This document shows, piece by piece, positions 25,985-40,035 of a stretch of 64,000 nt of DNA. The stretch covers positions 1 through 64,000 of the forward strand of contig CANNZV010002329.1 of the NCBI GenBank assembly GCA_947561585.1. Direction: 5' to 3'. The stretch is from Caprella mutica (Eukaryota > Arthropoda > Malacostraca > Amphipoda > Caprellidae). The notes below the pieces were generated by a model that saw only the letters and a list, made by a program, of their open reading frames with translations, was not told the DNA's origin and did not search any database. Both the position numbers and the translations under genes were made by a program. The first letter of the stretch is position 1. Each line of letters begins with the position of its first letter.

Positions 25985-26553
25985 AACTAGATCACATGCA
26001 CTCGGTAGATTGCATACCTTCGCCCCCGCTTTGACCCGTTCTTTCCCAAAATCTAATAAACTGCTAACTGGATAATGACCAATCGTCCCACCAAGTTTCA
26101 TGCAATATGGTTCAATACTTTTTGAGTTATTGAATTATGAATGACCTTGACCTTAACCTTTCACCGGATCGCTATCAAAATTCTACCATATTGTTCCTAG
26201 ACATTGAACAATCGTCCTATAAAATTTCAGACCATTTGGTTGAATACTTTTTGAGTTATTGAGTTATGAATAGCCTTGATTTTGATCTTTGACCTTTGAC
26301 CCGATCGGTCCCAAAATCTAACAAAACGGTTCCTTCAATACTTTTTGAGTTATAAATGTCATGACCTTGACCTTTGACCGGGCCGCTCCCAAAATTCTAC
26401 CAGCAGGTCACTGGACATCGACCAATCGTTTCACAAAATTTCAGGTAATTTGGTTTAACAGTTTTTCAGTTATGCGAATAACAAGAAGATAAATAAATAG
26501 ATAAATAAACAAATACCGGGTAAAGTGACCTTCCGCAAATTTGCGAAGGTAAT
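25985..26553 (+). repeat. Fullest copy of the nuclear-receptor-site repeat
   Basis: The head GCACTCGGTAGATTGC resembles the D-arm/box A part of a tRNA, which hints at a tRNA-derived SINE, but I see no clear box B. Four modules of roughly 80-135 bp follow. Each has a CGCTCCCAAAATCTA-type start, ACCAATCGTCCCACCAAG, a TTTTTGAGTTAT segment and a TGACCTTGACCTTTGACC-type stretch. The repeat ends with a (ATAA)n-rich tail and a palindrome CGCAAATTTGCG flanked by CCTTC and AAGGTAAT. ACCTTCGC near the head and GCGAAGGT at the end are inverted copies. The hormone-receptor half-sites lie at 26142-26154, 26284-26302 and 26362-26379. Partial copies occur at 9109-9955 and 60366-61113. Confidence 0.75.
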
Positions 26554-28478
26554 GATATTTGCCGTTAAACTTCTTAATTCATGTGCGGTATATATTTCCT
26601 TATTACTATTAAGGAAAATATCAATTATTAAATAATATTTAACGAATAATTTGAAACTGAGGACTGGCTTCATTTAATAGTTCTAAAATTTTGCTAGTGT
26701 AAGTAGATCCTCTGGAACTCCTATCTACATAACTTCATTTATATCTTCTCCATCTTTATACTATTTTCTATATATTTAATGAGTGAAAGCATAATAGAGA
26801 AGAAAAACAAGAAATTTAATTTATCTTTAAATATTTTGTTAGCATAAAATGAGTTCATTCAATTAATTATATATGTGACAATTATAAGTAAAGAAACGCT
26901 TGATGTTTATCAATAATTTGCAGTAATTTGTTATCGATAAATGTTCTCAAGTTTTTTTATCATATAGGTAATTATTTTTTTTATTATCTGTATTCTATGA
27001 TATTTTCCAGCAAAATTAATATATTTATTTTTCCATTTTGAAAATGTTTCCAAAAGTGCAATATATTTCTTATTTCTATTCTCCAGCTCTACTTCTTCTT
27101 TTGAAAAGTAAATGTTGTAAAAATGAGAGAGAGTAGACTCCCCCGTACGGTGTCATAGCACCACTATATTTTCATATGAGAGTCATGGCATCCCCTGAGG
27201 CTGGATATTGTTCGTGATGAAATCTCTGCCGAATGTTTGTGGAATTTATATAAAAAGAATACATGAATGGTGTGCTTAGAGTGACCAAAATATGCCTTTC
27301 CTTCTAGTTTGTGAGTTATGCAAGTGATGACTGAAGTATTATGGCAATATACTCTAGTGTATTGCGTAAAGAGAATAAACTGGAGTTAGGGAGTGAGTAA
27401 CAGCCAACCTCAGAGTGGATTCCAGTGTACTTGAATATAAAAAGACAGGATTTGGTTTGAAGCTTTTTGAATAAGAATGAAAAAGTGTCAGGGGACAAAA
27501 AGCAAATTTGCGACTGCAGCAACATTTTTATAAAAAAATGCATTATCGATATGAGTTTTAATATCAAAGGATGAATAATTTGTGAATATGAACATGTTTA
27601 TAATATACTTAATATTATTTTATTTCCATAAGATATCTGTAATTTTCTAAGACACCCGAGTGTTATTTGAGAGAATTTGAAAAAATAGAAATTTATTAAT
27701 GCAAAAAATAAGTCAATTTAGTAACGACACCTTTTAAACTCAAATACAACTCAAATATAAAGATTAACTTCTCCCACGTATTGCAAATAATATCTATACA
27801 ATTTTTATGCCTACCTAGCTCTAATTGGAACAAAAGAGAGTGATGGAGTTTTACTTTCACAGCTATTTCCTATGTGTTGTATAATTCTATCAAAATATTC
27901 ACCAATGCATCCTCTCTATATTTGAATATGATATATATAATATATATATTCTATATATGAAAAGAGGAGAATTAATGTGCTCTTATAAACAAGCTAGTAA
28001 TATAGCAATTAACAAAATTTCATTTCGACTAATTACATCAAGTTCAAAAGTTTGAACATTGTCTATTTGGAAGTTTCGATGCAATTACAATTTTAGGTTG
28101 AAATCGAATTACTGATATATATGCTAAACCTATTCAGTACTGATTAATTATTACATCTTCAAAATAATTAAAATCTAGTAGAAAAATGGAGAGTGTGAAA
28201 TTACAGTGTTTTAGATGTCATTTCTCAAACTAATGGTACACCATTCACTAGCTTGCACCAGCTGGAGATGATGATTCTTGGTGCCGAGTACGAAATGTTT
28301 ACCTCTTCATTAATTTCAGCAGATCACTTCCTTGTCACTGCATTATCAAATGCCTCGGAGAGGATGGTTAATATACACATGCTTTAATGAATATCATTCT
28401 GTGCAGTAATTATGCATAAGCGATAATCTTCAGTTCTAACTTTAGCATACGAAGCAAAGCTATATACATCGCCTATTA
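26554..28478. other. Gene-free stretch
   Basis: AT-rich. Frames at 26470-26673 and 27316-27567 are not recognisable. Nothing further is supported. Confidence 0.4.
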
Positions 28479-28674
28479 ATAATTAACAGGGCTGGGACAA
28501 TATATGCTCTAAAAACTATAGATCCCGAAAATATTATAGACGGAGAGAATTAAAGAGTATTGAATGGTTCTACACCAGCGGTATAGAGTATTCGATACCA
28601 TTTCATTTCGTTTCGTCTATGATATTTCGGGATCTATAGTTTTTAGAGCATATTGTCCCAGCCCTGATAATTAA
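28479..28674. mobile_element. hAT-type MITE with perfect 8-bp duplication
   Basis: The 180-bp element at 28487-28666 starts CAGGGCTGGGACAATAT and ends with its inverted copy. The terminal inverted repeats extend over about 50 bp (CTCTAAAAACTATAGATCCC on the left is mirrored on the right). It is flanked by a perfect 8-bp direct repeat ATAATTAA (28479-28486 and 28667-28674). CAGGG ends and an 8-bp target duplication are the signature of the hAT superfamily. There is no transposase, so it is a non-autonomous copy. Close similarity of the arms suggests a fairly young insertion. Confidence 0.9.
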
Positions 28675-31600
28675 TGTTTCGTTATAAAACTATTGTACTT
28701 ATATTCGCTAACCTGGTATATCTTTGTTAACATCAACTGAAATAAACATAGTATTTTTCTTTTTGGTGCTATATCATAAATAGCCCGACATTTTCATCGC
28801 AATGTTAATGCGACAACATGTTAAAAAATATACGATTATCTTCTATAGATTGAGTTTTCGCAACGATGGAACTATAATTACTGGAGTGAAGTACTTTCAA
28901 GAGACCAATTAAATGCAGATTTCAGTTATAAATTTCCAGATTTATATAGTCAAGGGAATGATTTAATATTTTTTGTAATATATCAGGAGAATGCATTACA
29001 AATTTATTTCATTTACAACCAATTAATTCTACTTTATTGTATTAAGGCATTTTTAGTTTATATTGAATAGTTAATCAGTATACAATGAGTGGTTATATTA
29101 TTCTAATAATACATTTTCATATTTCTGTTCATAAATAAATGTCCTACTGCTATGATTCATGATACAGATCTAATAAGTCATATACAAGACTGAGCTACAC
29201 TGTTTATATTATGAAAAATATAGTGAGCGTGGATGAAATAAATTTAAGAATAAGGATGCTATACACAATACCTCTAAGGAGCACTCATGCATGTGATAGG
29301 AGATGAGGTAGATAAAATAAGAATAAAAATAAGAGTCTGACTCCTTATCATTCCGTGGAGAAGATCCCACTCTAAAGGATCACAAAAAAAGAAGACTTGA
29401 TGAAGAGCTTCCCGCTTGATTTATCCTTCTTGATGGTTTCAAAAACAATTGATGCGGCATTGAAAGGAAAATCGTTCTAAAGACGAAAGGTATTACGGGT
29501 AGATAAATGATGCAGTGTTGGCTCGATGGAACTCTCCAGGAAATCTTTAGGAAGAACAAAGGGAAATAATTAAGATTTTTTTGATAAGTTATTAATTAAT
29601 GTAATTGGGTATAACTTTCACATATCTAAGATGTGGTGTTTTGTTATCAACAAAATAAATACCACAATAATTGCATTACACATACCAGATGAATTTCGAG
29701 GCCTCAACATATTCCATTTGCTGCCTCCTAGAAAATGCGCCTAACAAATGGTCCACTGACAGAGCTATCCCAATGCCATATACTCCCATCAGTATCGTAC
29801 ACACAAACTGCTCCTCGATCTAAATGATTGTATCGGTTGTTGGGGGAAATTATCCTTCATATATTGCTGTGCATATAGATGACCGAATGGATTGCTGGAT
29901 TGATGGAGATATTACGGATGTGGTCTTTCTGCTTTGTGTATGAAGCAATGCTTTTCTTTCTCTGAACCTTGAAATAGAGATGCAAATTTTTGAGTTACAT
30001 GCATTTAGTTGATCTATTTGGACACATTGTTTTAATATTTGATTATTGTATTTAACTGGGAAGAACAGATGCATACATATACATGAACATTGAAGATCTG
30101 ATATGCAATAAATTCATACTTGACATTTATGAACAAGCATTGGCAACCTATAATAGCCTCACAGTCATGACAGTACATCTGGAATTCATACATGCGATGT
30201 TATACCAATCAAGAGAGTACAATGCATTTATAGCAGTGTCGTTTTAACGTTGCTTTTGGGTACTATACGCATAGACTATAGAGGCATCACCAGTCAGGTT
30301 ACAATCAACCAATTCCAAAGTGCTTCAGTTGCCTAATTAGATCAATATCGAAGTGACAAATTTAATTGGATAACAGCACCACCGCATGTATCGACCGTAC
30401 TACGAGTGACATAGCCTCTGTTATCTGACTGAAGTCAAATCTGTGTTAGTGCAAATCACGAAATGAACGAGAGAGTACTCGAGGGAATGATACAAGAATC
30501 GCTGAATTCAAGGCAATAGCATACAAATAAATTATCCATTCGATCATTCAAAATAACAAACAAGAGTTTTTTTTTAAATATGATCAAAATAAAAATACCA
30601 TAACGATCGAAAGCTATATATTCAAAAAGAGCAAAATAGATTCTTTAAGTTTATTAAATAGTTTATCTGGGCATCCAGTTATTATCATTAATTTTAATAT
30701 ATGGTGTAGATTTACAAATTAGTAGATTCTGATCACATCTTCTGAAAAAAGGATAAATTTGAATAATTGAAGTGAATTTGTCCAATTCAAAGCAATCTCC
30801 ACAATAAATATGTTTTCTACTCGGAAACATCATTGCAATTCCATATAGTTCCAATCTAATCAGTTTGCTGTGCATGTTATGCACCAAAGCAGCACAAAAA
30901 GCACTCACTGCCAGAAATTCCCTTCCATCCACTCAGCTGAAAGTCTTATCCAGTTTCAATCAAACAAAGTAAGTGACATTCTTTGCCGAACAGATTTGGA
31001 GAAGATAGCAAACAAGCTTATATGTCTGCTGTCCTCAATGATCAGAATGACAAGCGACGACAGTGCCCTCCTTGTCAGTCACACACAACATGATTATGTC
31101 TCACGTGATCAACTGAACTTCATTCAGTACATACTGTAGTAACTGTGATGAAAACCTGCTAATTCAGCTCAGTAAATTCACATCTTCTCAGGAAGAGTTT
31201 CATGATGGATGCAAACAAGGAAGATCTTTAGGGTCTCCACGTCTCAGCTTCGATGGCGCCACTAGAACTTTAATTCTCTCAGGGTAATTTGTTTCGTAAC
31301 AAATCCGACAAAACAGATCATCATGCTTTAGCTGAGAAGTTTAATCTTTTCATCGCAACTTATCCATTTACCAAATAATGAAGTCTCAATCTTGATGCAC
31401 TTAGAGACTGACATGGGAAGCTTTTTGAAATCTTATATAAGCCATCTCCTATTTGGGGAACTAATAAAAATTAGATCACCAAAAGTTAGTGAACCGTGTA
31501 AACTACTAACGCCGATGACTAAAGTTACTAAAGAATAGAGAAATTTTAATTCTTCTCCTTTAAAGTGGATCATTGATATCAGTTTCGGAACTTTTCCCAT

Positions 31601-34600
31601 TAGGCCACTTATAGTATGTTGATCTCTGAAATTATATATATAGATTTCTTTATGTGATCTTCCAATGGCTTATAAATTCACGTATATTATTATATATTTA
31701 TAATAGATTTGTTCCGTGCTAACAGAACTTTAATAATGAAGAAAAAAAAGGGTGGTAATGAAAAAAGGGAATTTTTTATTACTACCTTTGTTTTTCACTT
31801 CGCTATAATATATTCATAATGTTATCAGAGATCCGTATGGAAAAAAATCAATTATTACTACTCTATCGAACATCGTAACCAATTACTCGGTTACGATAAT
31901 AACTCTCACAAAAACTAATGCATCAAATTATATTATTTTAGTGTCCAATCACTGCAGACCAAACAAAAGTTAGAACCAAGTGAAATATGGCGTCAAATCT
32001 CGCTTCGCCCACCGCATCAATGATTCATGATGGTAGCCAAGTAACAGCATGAAAAGAGCCTCGGACATTGCCATCTTGGAGTTGGAGTCCTTATCATCTA
32101 CTGAGTACCTCACAAATATGACGATGTACCTTGACTGTGTTTCTCATTAATTTCCCAATTTCTTCTTTTAATGTCAGATAATGATTGCGAGGCATGATTT
32201 ATGACATATGTTTCCTCTCTTACATAACCATGCTATTCCCAATCTTTGAGTGACTGCTAGTACAGTGAATTATTCTCAGTGAATTATTTATGAACTACAT
32301 GGAAATAATCTCCATTACATTATGTGAATCTTATTCAGATAATATACATTTACTTTAGAATAAATAAATACATCCTAAGTGCATATTATAAGATATAAAA
32401 TGTGAATTATATATGTTAACATTCAGTTAATGAGATTGAATATATTATGAATATAATAATTATTTAATTTATATCATCTAATATGGGAATGTAATTAGGG
32501 GGAATTTAGATTCTTATTCCAATCTCTAATGTTGGATAGTTTTGTTGCTCTTTATTTATAATTTACAATATAAAAAACACAGCTAGGTTGGAAATGGAGA
32601 AAATGATAATTACGTCTGATGTGATGAATGAATAACCAATTCTTATTTTTTTTTGAAATTCAAAATTTATTTAGCAGACTCTCTTTATATGTTTAACAAC
32701 TAAAGTATTGATGAATAAGTAGTTACAGTTAATATTTATCAACCCATTTCAAATTTCATATTTAGTATTTGGTGAAGAAAGAAAACAAGCATCTTTAATT
32801 GGTTTATTTATTCTTTCATGATTTCACAGATGGTAGGTAATTAATAAGATTTCCTGTAAGAAAATTAATGTTTTCTCCTTTAACTTTCAAAACGTTCATA
32901 GTTCTATTATCCTCACATGTATGCTATGCATAACTAATGCCAACAAAGTGCCAGTTCGGAGCAAGTTCAGATGAAAGCAAAAGCCATCTTCAACAATTAA
33001 GCGTCAATCAATAAACCAAAATCGAAAAGTTTGCTTTAAAGTGTATCAGAGGCACCTACCTTCAAATTGTCCATGAACATTTAATGAAATGAATGAATTT
33101 CTAACTTTCAACCTTTCGAGTCACCTATCGGGACATTTAATGGTTTCTAATTTGAGTTTAGTGTCTATTCTTTCATGATATTTTTCAGCTTATCCTATTT
33201 TAAATATTAGAAAGAAACTATAGTCATTAGTATTTGCATAATATTGTAATAAAATATGACCAAATATGAGAATCAAAACTATTAGTACAAATAATATGGC
33301 ATGTGCGATATAAATCTGTTAGGATGGATTGATAAAAAAATTTAAATGTGAATTATGAAATGATATTCTAAGTAGGAAATAAATAATTAATATCAAACAA
33401 AAATCGGTCAAATTATTGACTCATTTACAAGATAATTAAAATCTGCTCTCGAATGAACAAATATAATAAGTTTCTCTATCGAATTTTAGTTGTACGATAT
33501 CGAAAAAGAATAAACTTGACCTGGGGAGGTGACCATTCGAATCTGTCAGTCTTCTTCACTGTTCAAACATTTATTGGATAGACAAAAGGTGTTTTCCAAT
33601 AGGAAGCCATTTCTCCAAGCTTATATTTACATATATAGCATAAGTTAGGAGTAAAATATACCATGAGTGCAGCAGCATATGTATCCTTTGAATGTTTCAA
33701 GCCGACCTGCATATTCATAAAAGAGAACCCAGGCTCGGTCAACAACATCGTTGACTGAATATGGCTGCCTGCCTCTGCAGCTGCAATTATAATTCTGAAA
33801 GAGTGCCTAGGAACTCGTAAACTTTTCAGATTTGAGCTTCTCTGAATAAGAAGGTTAATGGAGAGAATATGTTAAGGAAATTCTTGGATATTCTCTGGAA
33901 ATGATATCTCTGAATGATCATCATATTTCCACAGATTTATTAGTTAGTAAAGGAAGATTGTAGGCATATTCTCGTGAAGCAAACTTGAAATCTTTTTCAT
34001 TCTTCTTGAAATTGTGCCATTTCAACTGAGTTGTTTCAGATTAATATACCACGATTCTTTCAAGAGTTCTAGTCTTTTTTTTCTTTGCAGCGTAGCTAAT
34101 TTGCATCTCGCTGACAATGATGTATGAACAGCGAAGAAAATTTGCTGCTCTACAAAATATTTCGATTTTTCCATCAGGAAAATGATACGCTAGATAAATA
34201 GAGATTGTGTGATATAATATAATTGATAAAAATGATTAAGTATGTGATGAACAAATCTATAATTAGTAATGATTTTGAACGATCTATATATAACTAAATT
34301 TATTTCAAATATTTGACCGACCTATATACAACGATTCTATGAATATCATTTACAACTTAGTGTCCGGCAGAATTTTTACATTGATTTTATTATGGAGATT
34401 TTCTTTATTACCAAAAACGGCTTCGTAGTGATTACAGATTTCCCTATAAATAAATATTCCATTAAAACTAGTCATAACATTCAAACCTACAAATAAAAGA
34501 AACCTAATACAGGAAAAAGTCAAGTTAGAAGTAAATTCAATATTTTTGTCCTCTATTCTGGACAGCTGCTGTCAGCCATTATAAGTTTGATGGACGATGC

Positions 34601-37239
34601 ACTTCAAAAGCATTAATTGCACACGGGACTGACTCTTCCATCACCATATACTCTGATGTTATTCACTTCAATTTGTTCGGAATACGCGTACATCCATCAC
34701 ATTTTTCATGTTCATCTTTATTGAAAACTTTGCATTACTTCATCATTTTTATTACCTCGACTACCCCATAAATTACCACAGTTCAATAAAGTAGGTTATC
34801 TCCGATAATTTATAGTAAATTTTCATCGTCAAAAATTCGCATGTGTATTAAAATTGGTTTTTACTGAATTATTAAAGAAAATTCATCAATAATTTTCGAT
34901 GTTCACAATAATTTCATGATCAAGTATAAATATTTATATAATATTTAAATCATTATTGATTTTCACTATACATATAATACATGTTTATTACGCCTTTACT
35001 AATACTTTTGGTATAAATGCAATGAATAACTGAATGATTGAAGGAGAAATGAGGAACCTTATTTTACTGTTAGTTTATCATCCAAGAGATCCACCTTCAT
35101 TTTACGATTTGGAGTTTGAATCCTTTTCTGTGATTTATGTTTATTCTTATAAAACAGTTTCCCAGAGAGTGAGATATGCTGCGACTGAAGCAGATTTTTA
35201 GAAAAGCCTCACTTAATCTTCTACGGCCCAAAAATAACTTTCCTCCTGGGCCCAATACGTGATTTTTTAAATCCTTTCTCTATATTATATTTGAAATGAA
35301 TCCGTTAATTAACAAAGTCAGCCAGAAATAATTGAATATAATTATCTGCGTGATTATACATAACTTGAATGCATTATAACACCGATTTCATCAATGTCAG
35401 CAAATCATTCCGCCTTTGTAGTTTCTGATCATCCTACCAGATAACCCTCTGGATAAGCCGAAGATGAAAGACTAGAAGATAATATGCACTCATGAATATT
35501 CAAGATGTAGTGATGCTCGTTCAGTGATGCTTCTGTATCGCAAGCAGCATTAACTCATTATTGGCTATTTATAGCCTCGAACCTCTGGATTGTCTGTATC
35601 GTGGGCTTCTTCGCGCTTTTGGCTCATCTGTCAGAACTAAAGTCCTTTAATAGAAGTTTAAGCCGAATTGCTCGAAGAATTTCAAGTTGATTCCATTACA
35701 TCATCCGAAGTGGGAGATGGGGGTCTTCTTCAAGTTTCCTCATTAAAATATTGTTAACCAATCAAAATGTTTGATTATATGAAAGAATACACCAAGGAAT
35801 TAAATTAACGTAATATGGTTAATGCATATTCATTATTATAAATCTCTAGATGATAAGTCGAGTGGGAGTATAATATTATAATCGTTTGAGGTAGAAACCC
35901 TTGTCTTTAATGTAATTTATTTTCAATTAAGCTCAGAATGTGAGGAGATCTTATCATAAGTAATTCTAGCTAAATTAAATAAGGTTTCTGTATCCACTCA
36001 CAACGTTATGAATATCTTTATATATTGCGCATTCAATTTAGCATACTGGAATATTAGACACTTCATGGTTTTATATATGTTGTTTTTCACGCACGTTAAA
36101 AAGTTTAGAAAATATAGCGCACTTCTTTCAAATAAACATAAAATAAATAATGTAATTGCCTAATGCATTCATGCAAAATAACAGGAAGGAAGTCTAAATG
36201 ATAAACAACCCAATGAAAATAAATCTTGCAATATTACTTATGCGAACACGGATAAACCCAAGGAAACAAGCCGGAAAATTGGCATCATAAAACTTTCAAC
36301 AGGAGGGAAACTAATGACAAGAACGCGACCCACATTTCTAGGATTGTGAGCTACTAAATTAACATTTATATTCGACATAACACTACTCTAATGTATAGAG
36401 CTGCTAGACCAAGAGCAGGCATATATTTCATAATAATTTGAATCTTATATAGCGACGAATTTCATTTCAGTTGATTTTAGAAATGTTGAATATTTTGATT
36501 GCAAAGTGTTGTGGATTTGAATCTCTTTTGCAAATTATTTTGGATTGTTGGAGATTATGTAATGAAGTATTTGTTATTTTGTGGTTTTTCAAAATAAAGG
36601 CCTTCAAATTATAAACTAATTGAATATTTTAATTCAAAATTTCATAATTATGAAACTATAGTTTCGTTGAGTGCATGAAATTTATGTTTATTTCTGAAAT
36701 TCAAATTAAATAAATATGTGTATGTTTACTAATTTCAATCTTGTGAAAAAACATCTTCAGCAATTATTATTAGTTTTCATTAAATTGTAATAAGCTTCCA
36801 ATGATTTTTTTTCTAACTTTCCATTGATTATAATTCCCCAAATATAAATATAAAATATTACAGATTTCAATCTCTAACCTGTTTATATATATATTAATAA
36901 ATAAGCAGGGAGAAACCCATTGAAATAATTCTAAAATTTTGAAACGATGGCAGCCGAACCGTTCGGTTGAATTTTATGAACCCGTGGAGTTTCTCTTTTA
37001 TGGCCGTCATTAGTTTTAGAGGCATATGAATTTCATTTTTGGGGGCTCAATATTTGAACGAATAAGTGGTTTCAAACATGTGACTAATCTGTGCCAGTCT
37101 TTGACTAGCCACGCAACTCTTGAGTGAATGAAATCTGACAGCTAATCGTACAGTCTATAATAATAAAGTTGCACTAAGTTTTGATGGAATAATGAGTTTA
37201 TTATTGAATAATTACATAAATATGAAATCATTATCTCTA
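28675..37239. other. Long gene-free stretch
   Basis: About 8.5 kb of AT-rich sequence with no gene I can support. Frames at 29850-30074, 30663-30932 (-), 30870-31139 (+) and 33563-33748 (-) overlap one another or lack domains. The part at 29690-31350 is slightly GC-richer and could hide diverged exons or an old transposon, but I recognise nothing. 5' untranslated exons of the neuroligin gene could lie here; sequence alone cannot show them. Confidence 0.4.
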
Positions 37240-38730
37240 AAAGATTGCTTAAAATCGGCTTGCGTAGGTTGAATATTTAGAAGGGACGTTATCTTCTTAA
37301 TCTTTGATGGGCACACCCTAACTTTCCCTCTATGTTGTGAATAATATTAATACATTTGTTGTTGTGGATGTATTGGGTCTAGTTTAGAGGTGTAAAAGTG
37401 TATTCTCCTCAAATCCGTGTGTAAGACAAGTGGAATGACAAACTCGTGTTTCTTTGCTTAGGTGGTGTATAGGTATTGCTTGTTTACAACAGGTGACAAT
37501 GCGAAGTACAGAGTTGTGTGTGCTTTGTAGAGTCTGTGTGTTGGTAATGTCAAGTGACCGAGCTGTGTGAGCGTGAATGAGGATATGTCTAATGTACTAT
37601 TGGTAGAGTGTAGTTATGTCTTCCTTGGAATGTCCGTAAGTTGTGTGAGTAGGGGCGCGCAGGACGTTCAGTCTTCATTTTGTTCTTTTGTTGATATCTG
37701 TAATGTGGTATTTCAAGGTCATGTCGCGATCGTATGTGTACCTTCATGGATTTTGGGCTTGTTAATAGAGAGGGGAGTGTTGTTGAGTTTAATGTTTTGA
37801 TGGGTTCTGAGTGTGACTAAGGTGACAGAAGATTTGTTAGCGGAGACCTTTAATCTGTTTGTATTTAGCCAGTCTTCTATTGAGTATTTGTAGTATGTTT
37901 GTAGATTGTTGGCAGCGGTCTCATGACGGTGACATCATCCGCTTTTGTAAGAATGTGTACCGAGGTGTGTGTATAAGTGGTGAATGTATAGATTGAATAG
38001 TGTGTTTGGCAATACGGAGCCCGGCAATACTCCATCTGTGTAGTGACGTGCTCCGGAGTTCTGGAGACTTGTTGTTGTATACTGTATTGTCCGAGCTGTC
38101 TGAAAGGTAATTGGCAAGCCATTTCTAAAATGAGCCGTGGATGTGTTGAGAATTTTGTTAATACGTAAATGTCTAGGTACCGTATTGAATGCTTCACTTA
38201 CGTCTAAGCCCTAAGGCTATATTTTTTAGGCTTTACTTATGTTTATGGCAGCTATAATTTTCCTATCCGCAGGTTTGTTGGAGTTTAAGCCTTAGATTAT
38301 TGTTTGTGAAATGTTTGTTAGTAGGGTGGAGGTGGAGTGATTTGGTCTGCAGCCGTATTGTGAGGGGTTAAGATGTGTGGTGATATGTTGTTAAGAATCA
38401 GCCTCTCGACTATTTACGAAAGGGTTGAGAGTAGTGATTTTGGTCTATATGAGGCTAGTTCTGTGGAGGTTTTGTTGGGCTTCAGGATAGGAATTATTTT
38501 GGCATGTTTCCAAGTGTTGGGAATGCTTTTGTTCTGTAGTGAGAAGTTGGAGATGTCTGTGAAGGCCCGATAATGGCTAAGGGCCCTAGATTCTAGAGAT
38601 GTATTTGTATACTAGATATGCCATCAAGACCTGTGGAGGAGGAGTTCTCAGAAACCCGGATTGCCTCGGTAACAGTTTCCAGGGTGAAAGGAAGTGTGAT
38701 GAGCTTCAGAGAGAAGCTTCTGAATACACT
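37240..38730 (-). pseudogene. Decayed non-LTR retrotransposon reverse transcriptase
   Basis: Read on the minus strand in shifting frames, this segment gives reverse-transcriptase motifs in the right order. They are S-T-G-L-D-G-I-S (about 38630), I-I-P-I-L-K-P-N-K (about 38490), S-Y-R-P-K-S-L-L-S-T-L (about 38435), S-E-A-F-N-T-V-P-R-H (about 38195), G-S-V-L-P-N-T-L-F-N-L-Y-I-H (about 38000), A-D-D-V-T-V (about 37930) and a C-terminal L-R-I-V-T-C-C block (about 37490). Several frameshifts and stops interrupt it, so it is inactive. The palm motif is A-D-D, preceded by K instead of Y. The clade is uncertain (Jockey/CR1-like is possible). It is distinct from the I-clade element at 53502. Confidence 0.8.
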
Positions 38731-38743
38731 TGCTTAAGGTAAG

Positions 38744-38931
38744 TTACGAATTATCAAAAATTTCCATATTTTCGATCACATTAAAATGTTTTTCAGCTTG
38801 TTACTTTAATTGGTATTGTTGATACCATGCAGCAGGTATCATTGTACCAATTAAAATAACAAGTCAAAATATCAAATTATAATTGGTTTCTTATGCAAGA
38901 TCGTAAATGTTGATCTTTTGATAATTCGTAA
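38744..38931. mobile_element. Palindromic MITE (188 bp)
   Basis: It has perfect 16-bp terminal inverted repeats, TTACGAATTATCAAAA at 38744-38759 and its complement at 38916-38931. An inner stem pairs CTTGTTACTTTAATTGGTA with TACCAATTAAAATAACAAG. The whole unit could fold into one hairpin. It has no coding capacity. It lies directly beyond the 5' side of the decayed reverse transcriptase. I could not define a target duplication. Confidence 0.75.
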
Positions 38932-39837
38932 TTTCCCCGTCATATTATATATTGACATGCATCTACCATTAATATGAAAATTTAGGTATGCAGTTGATTA
39001 TGGCTAATGGTTCGCATATATTGAATGCGAATCATCTGCGTTATTTTTTTACTGATCTATTGTAATTACATCTCATCAGATGTTCTCGCTGTTATTAAAG
39101 TAACGATCAACAGAAACTATTCAAATTGCTGTTCAGATACCAAGATAGAGGGTTACTTTTTAATAGAGAACCAAAATTCAAATTGTTATAAGGATTGATT
39201 ATTTCACTCTACTACTACTAATCATTAAATAATTCCTATGATAATCATCTTATAGCTATATTTGATGAATTAAAATCTTACAATTAAGCTCATAATACAT
39301 TGAAAATTGTTCAAATTGAATTGAATTTTTAAATCTAATATACAAAATGAATTAGAGATCCAACTGTATTGAATTTTTAATTTTTAACGTATAAACCTTA
39401 TAACGTATACAAAATAAGATTCGTTGCTTAAATTTAAGTTAAATTACTTCAAAAAAGGAAAAAAAGGATAAAAGAATTGATATATGAACATCTAATCTCA
39501 TTCGTATATTTTCTAGATGATAATATATGTAAATATATATGTAAATATGCATGTTCCCCTGGGAAGTAAATCTTATCCTTTATTTCCCAATGATAGCATT
39601 TATAGTCAATTATACTGACAGGAAAACCAGTTTGGTGACCAATACAGTGAAAATAGGGCGTGGTTGTGCAATGTACATATGTATACTATTATGATTTTTT
39701 ATTTATTTATGGATTATATAAAATATATATTGTGAGGATGTTTGTCATATTTACTCCGTATACCATTTAGGGACAATCTGACCCCCCTTCCTAAGACATT
39801 GAATGAGGAGGGGTGCAATTAAAAACTAATATCATCA

Positions 39838-40035
39838 AATGCCACTCCTTATAATATGCCACTCACCAATCATCAAATGCCACTCCTTATAATATGCCAC
39901 TCCCAATCATCAAATGCCACTCCTTATAATATGCCACTCACCAATAATCAATTGCCACTCCTTATAATATGCCACTCCCCAATCATAAAATGCCACTCCT
40001 TATAATATGTCACTCCCCAATCATCAAATGCCACT
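39838..40035. repeat. 38-39 bp minisatellite
   Basis: About five tandem copies of a 38-39 bp unit containing CAATCATCAAATGCCACTCC and TTATAATATGCCACTC. Each unit is itself a dimer of the shorter ATGCCACTC motif. The copies are near-identical with small changes (CACCAATAATCAATTGCC, AATCATAAAATGCC), so the array is probably length-variable. Confidence 0.9.

Noticed and set aside
30663..31139. Overlapping opposite-strand 89-codon frames as genes
   Set aside because: They overlap each other, show no domain and have no splice or start context.
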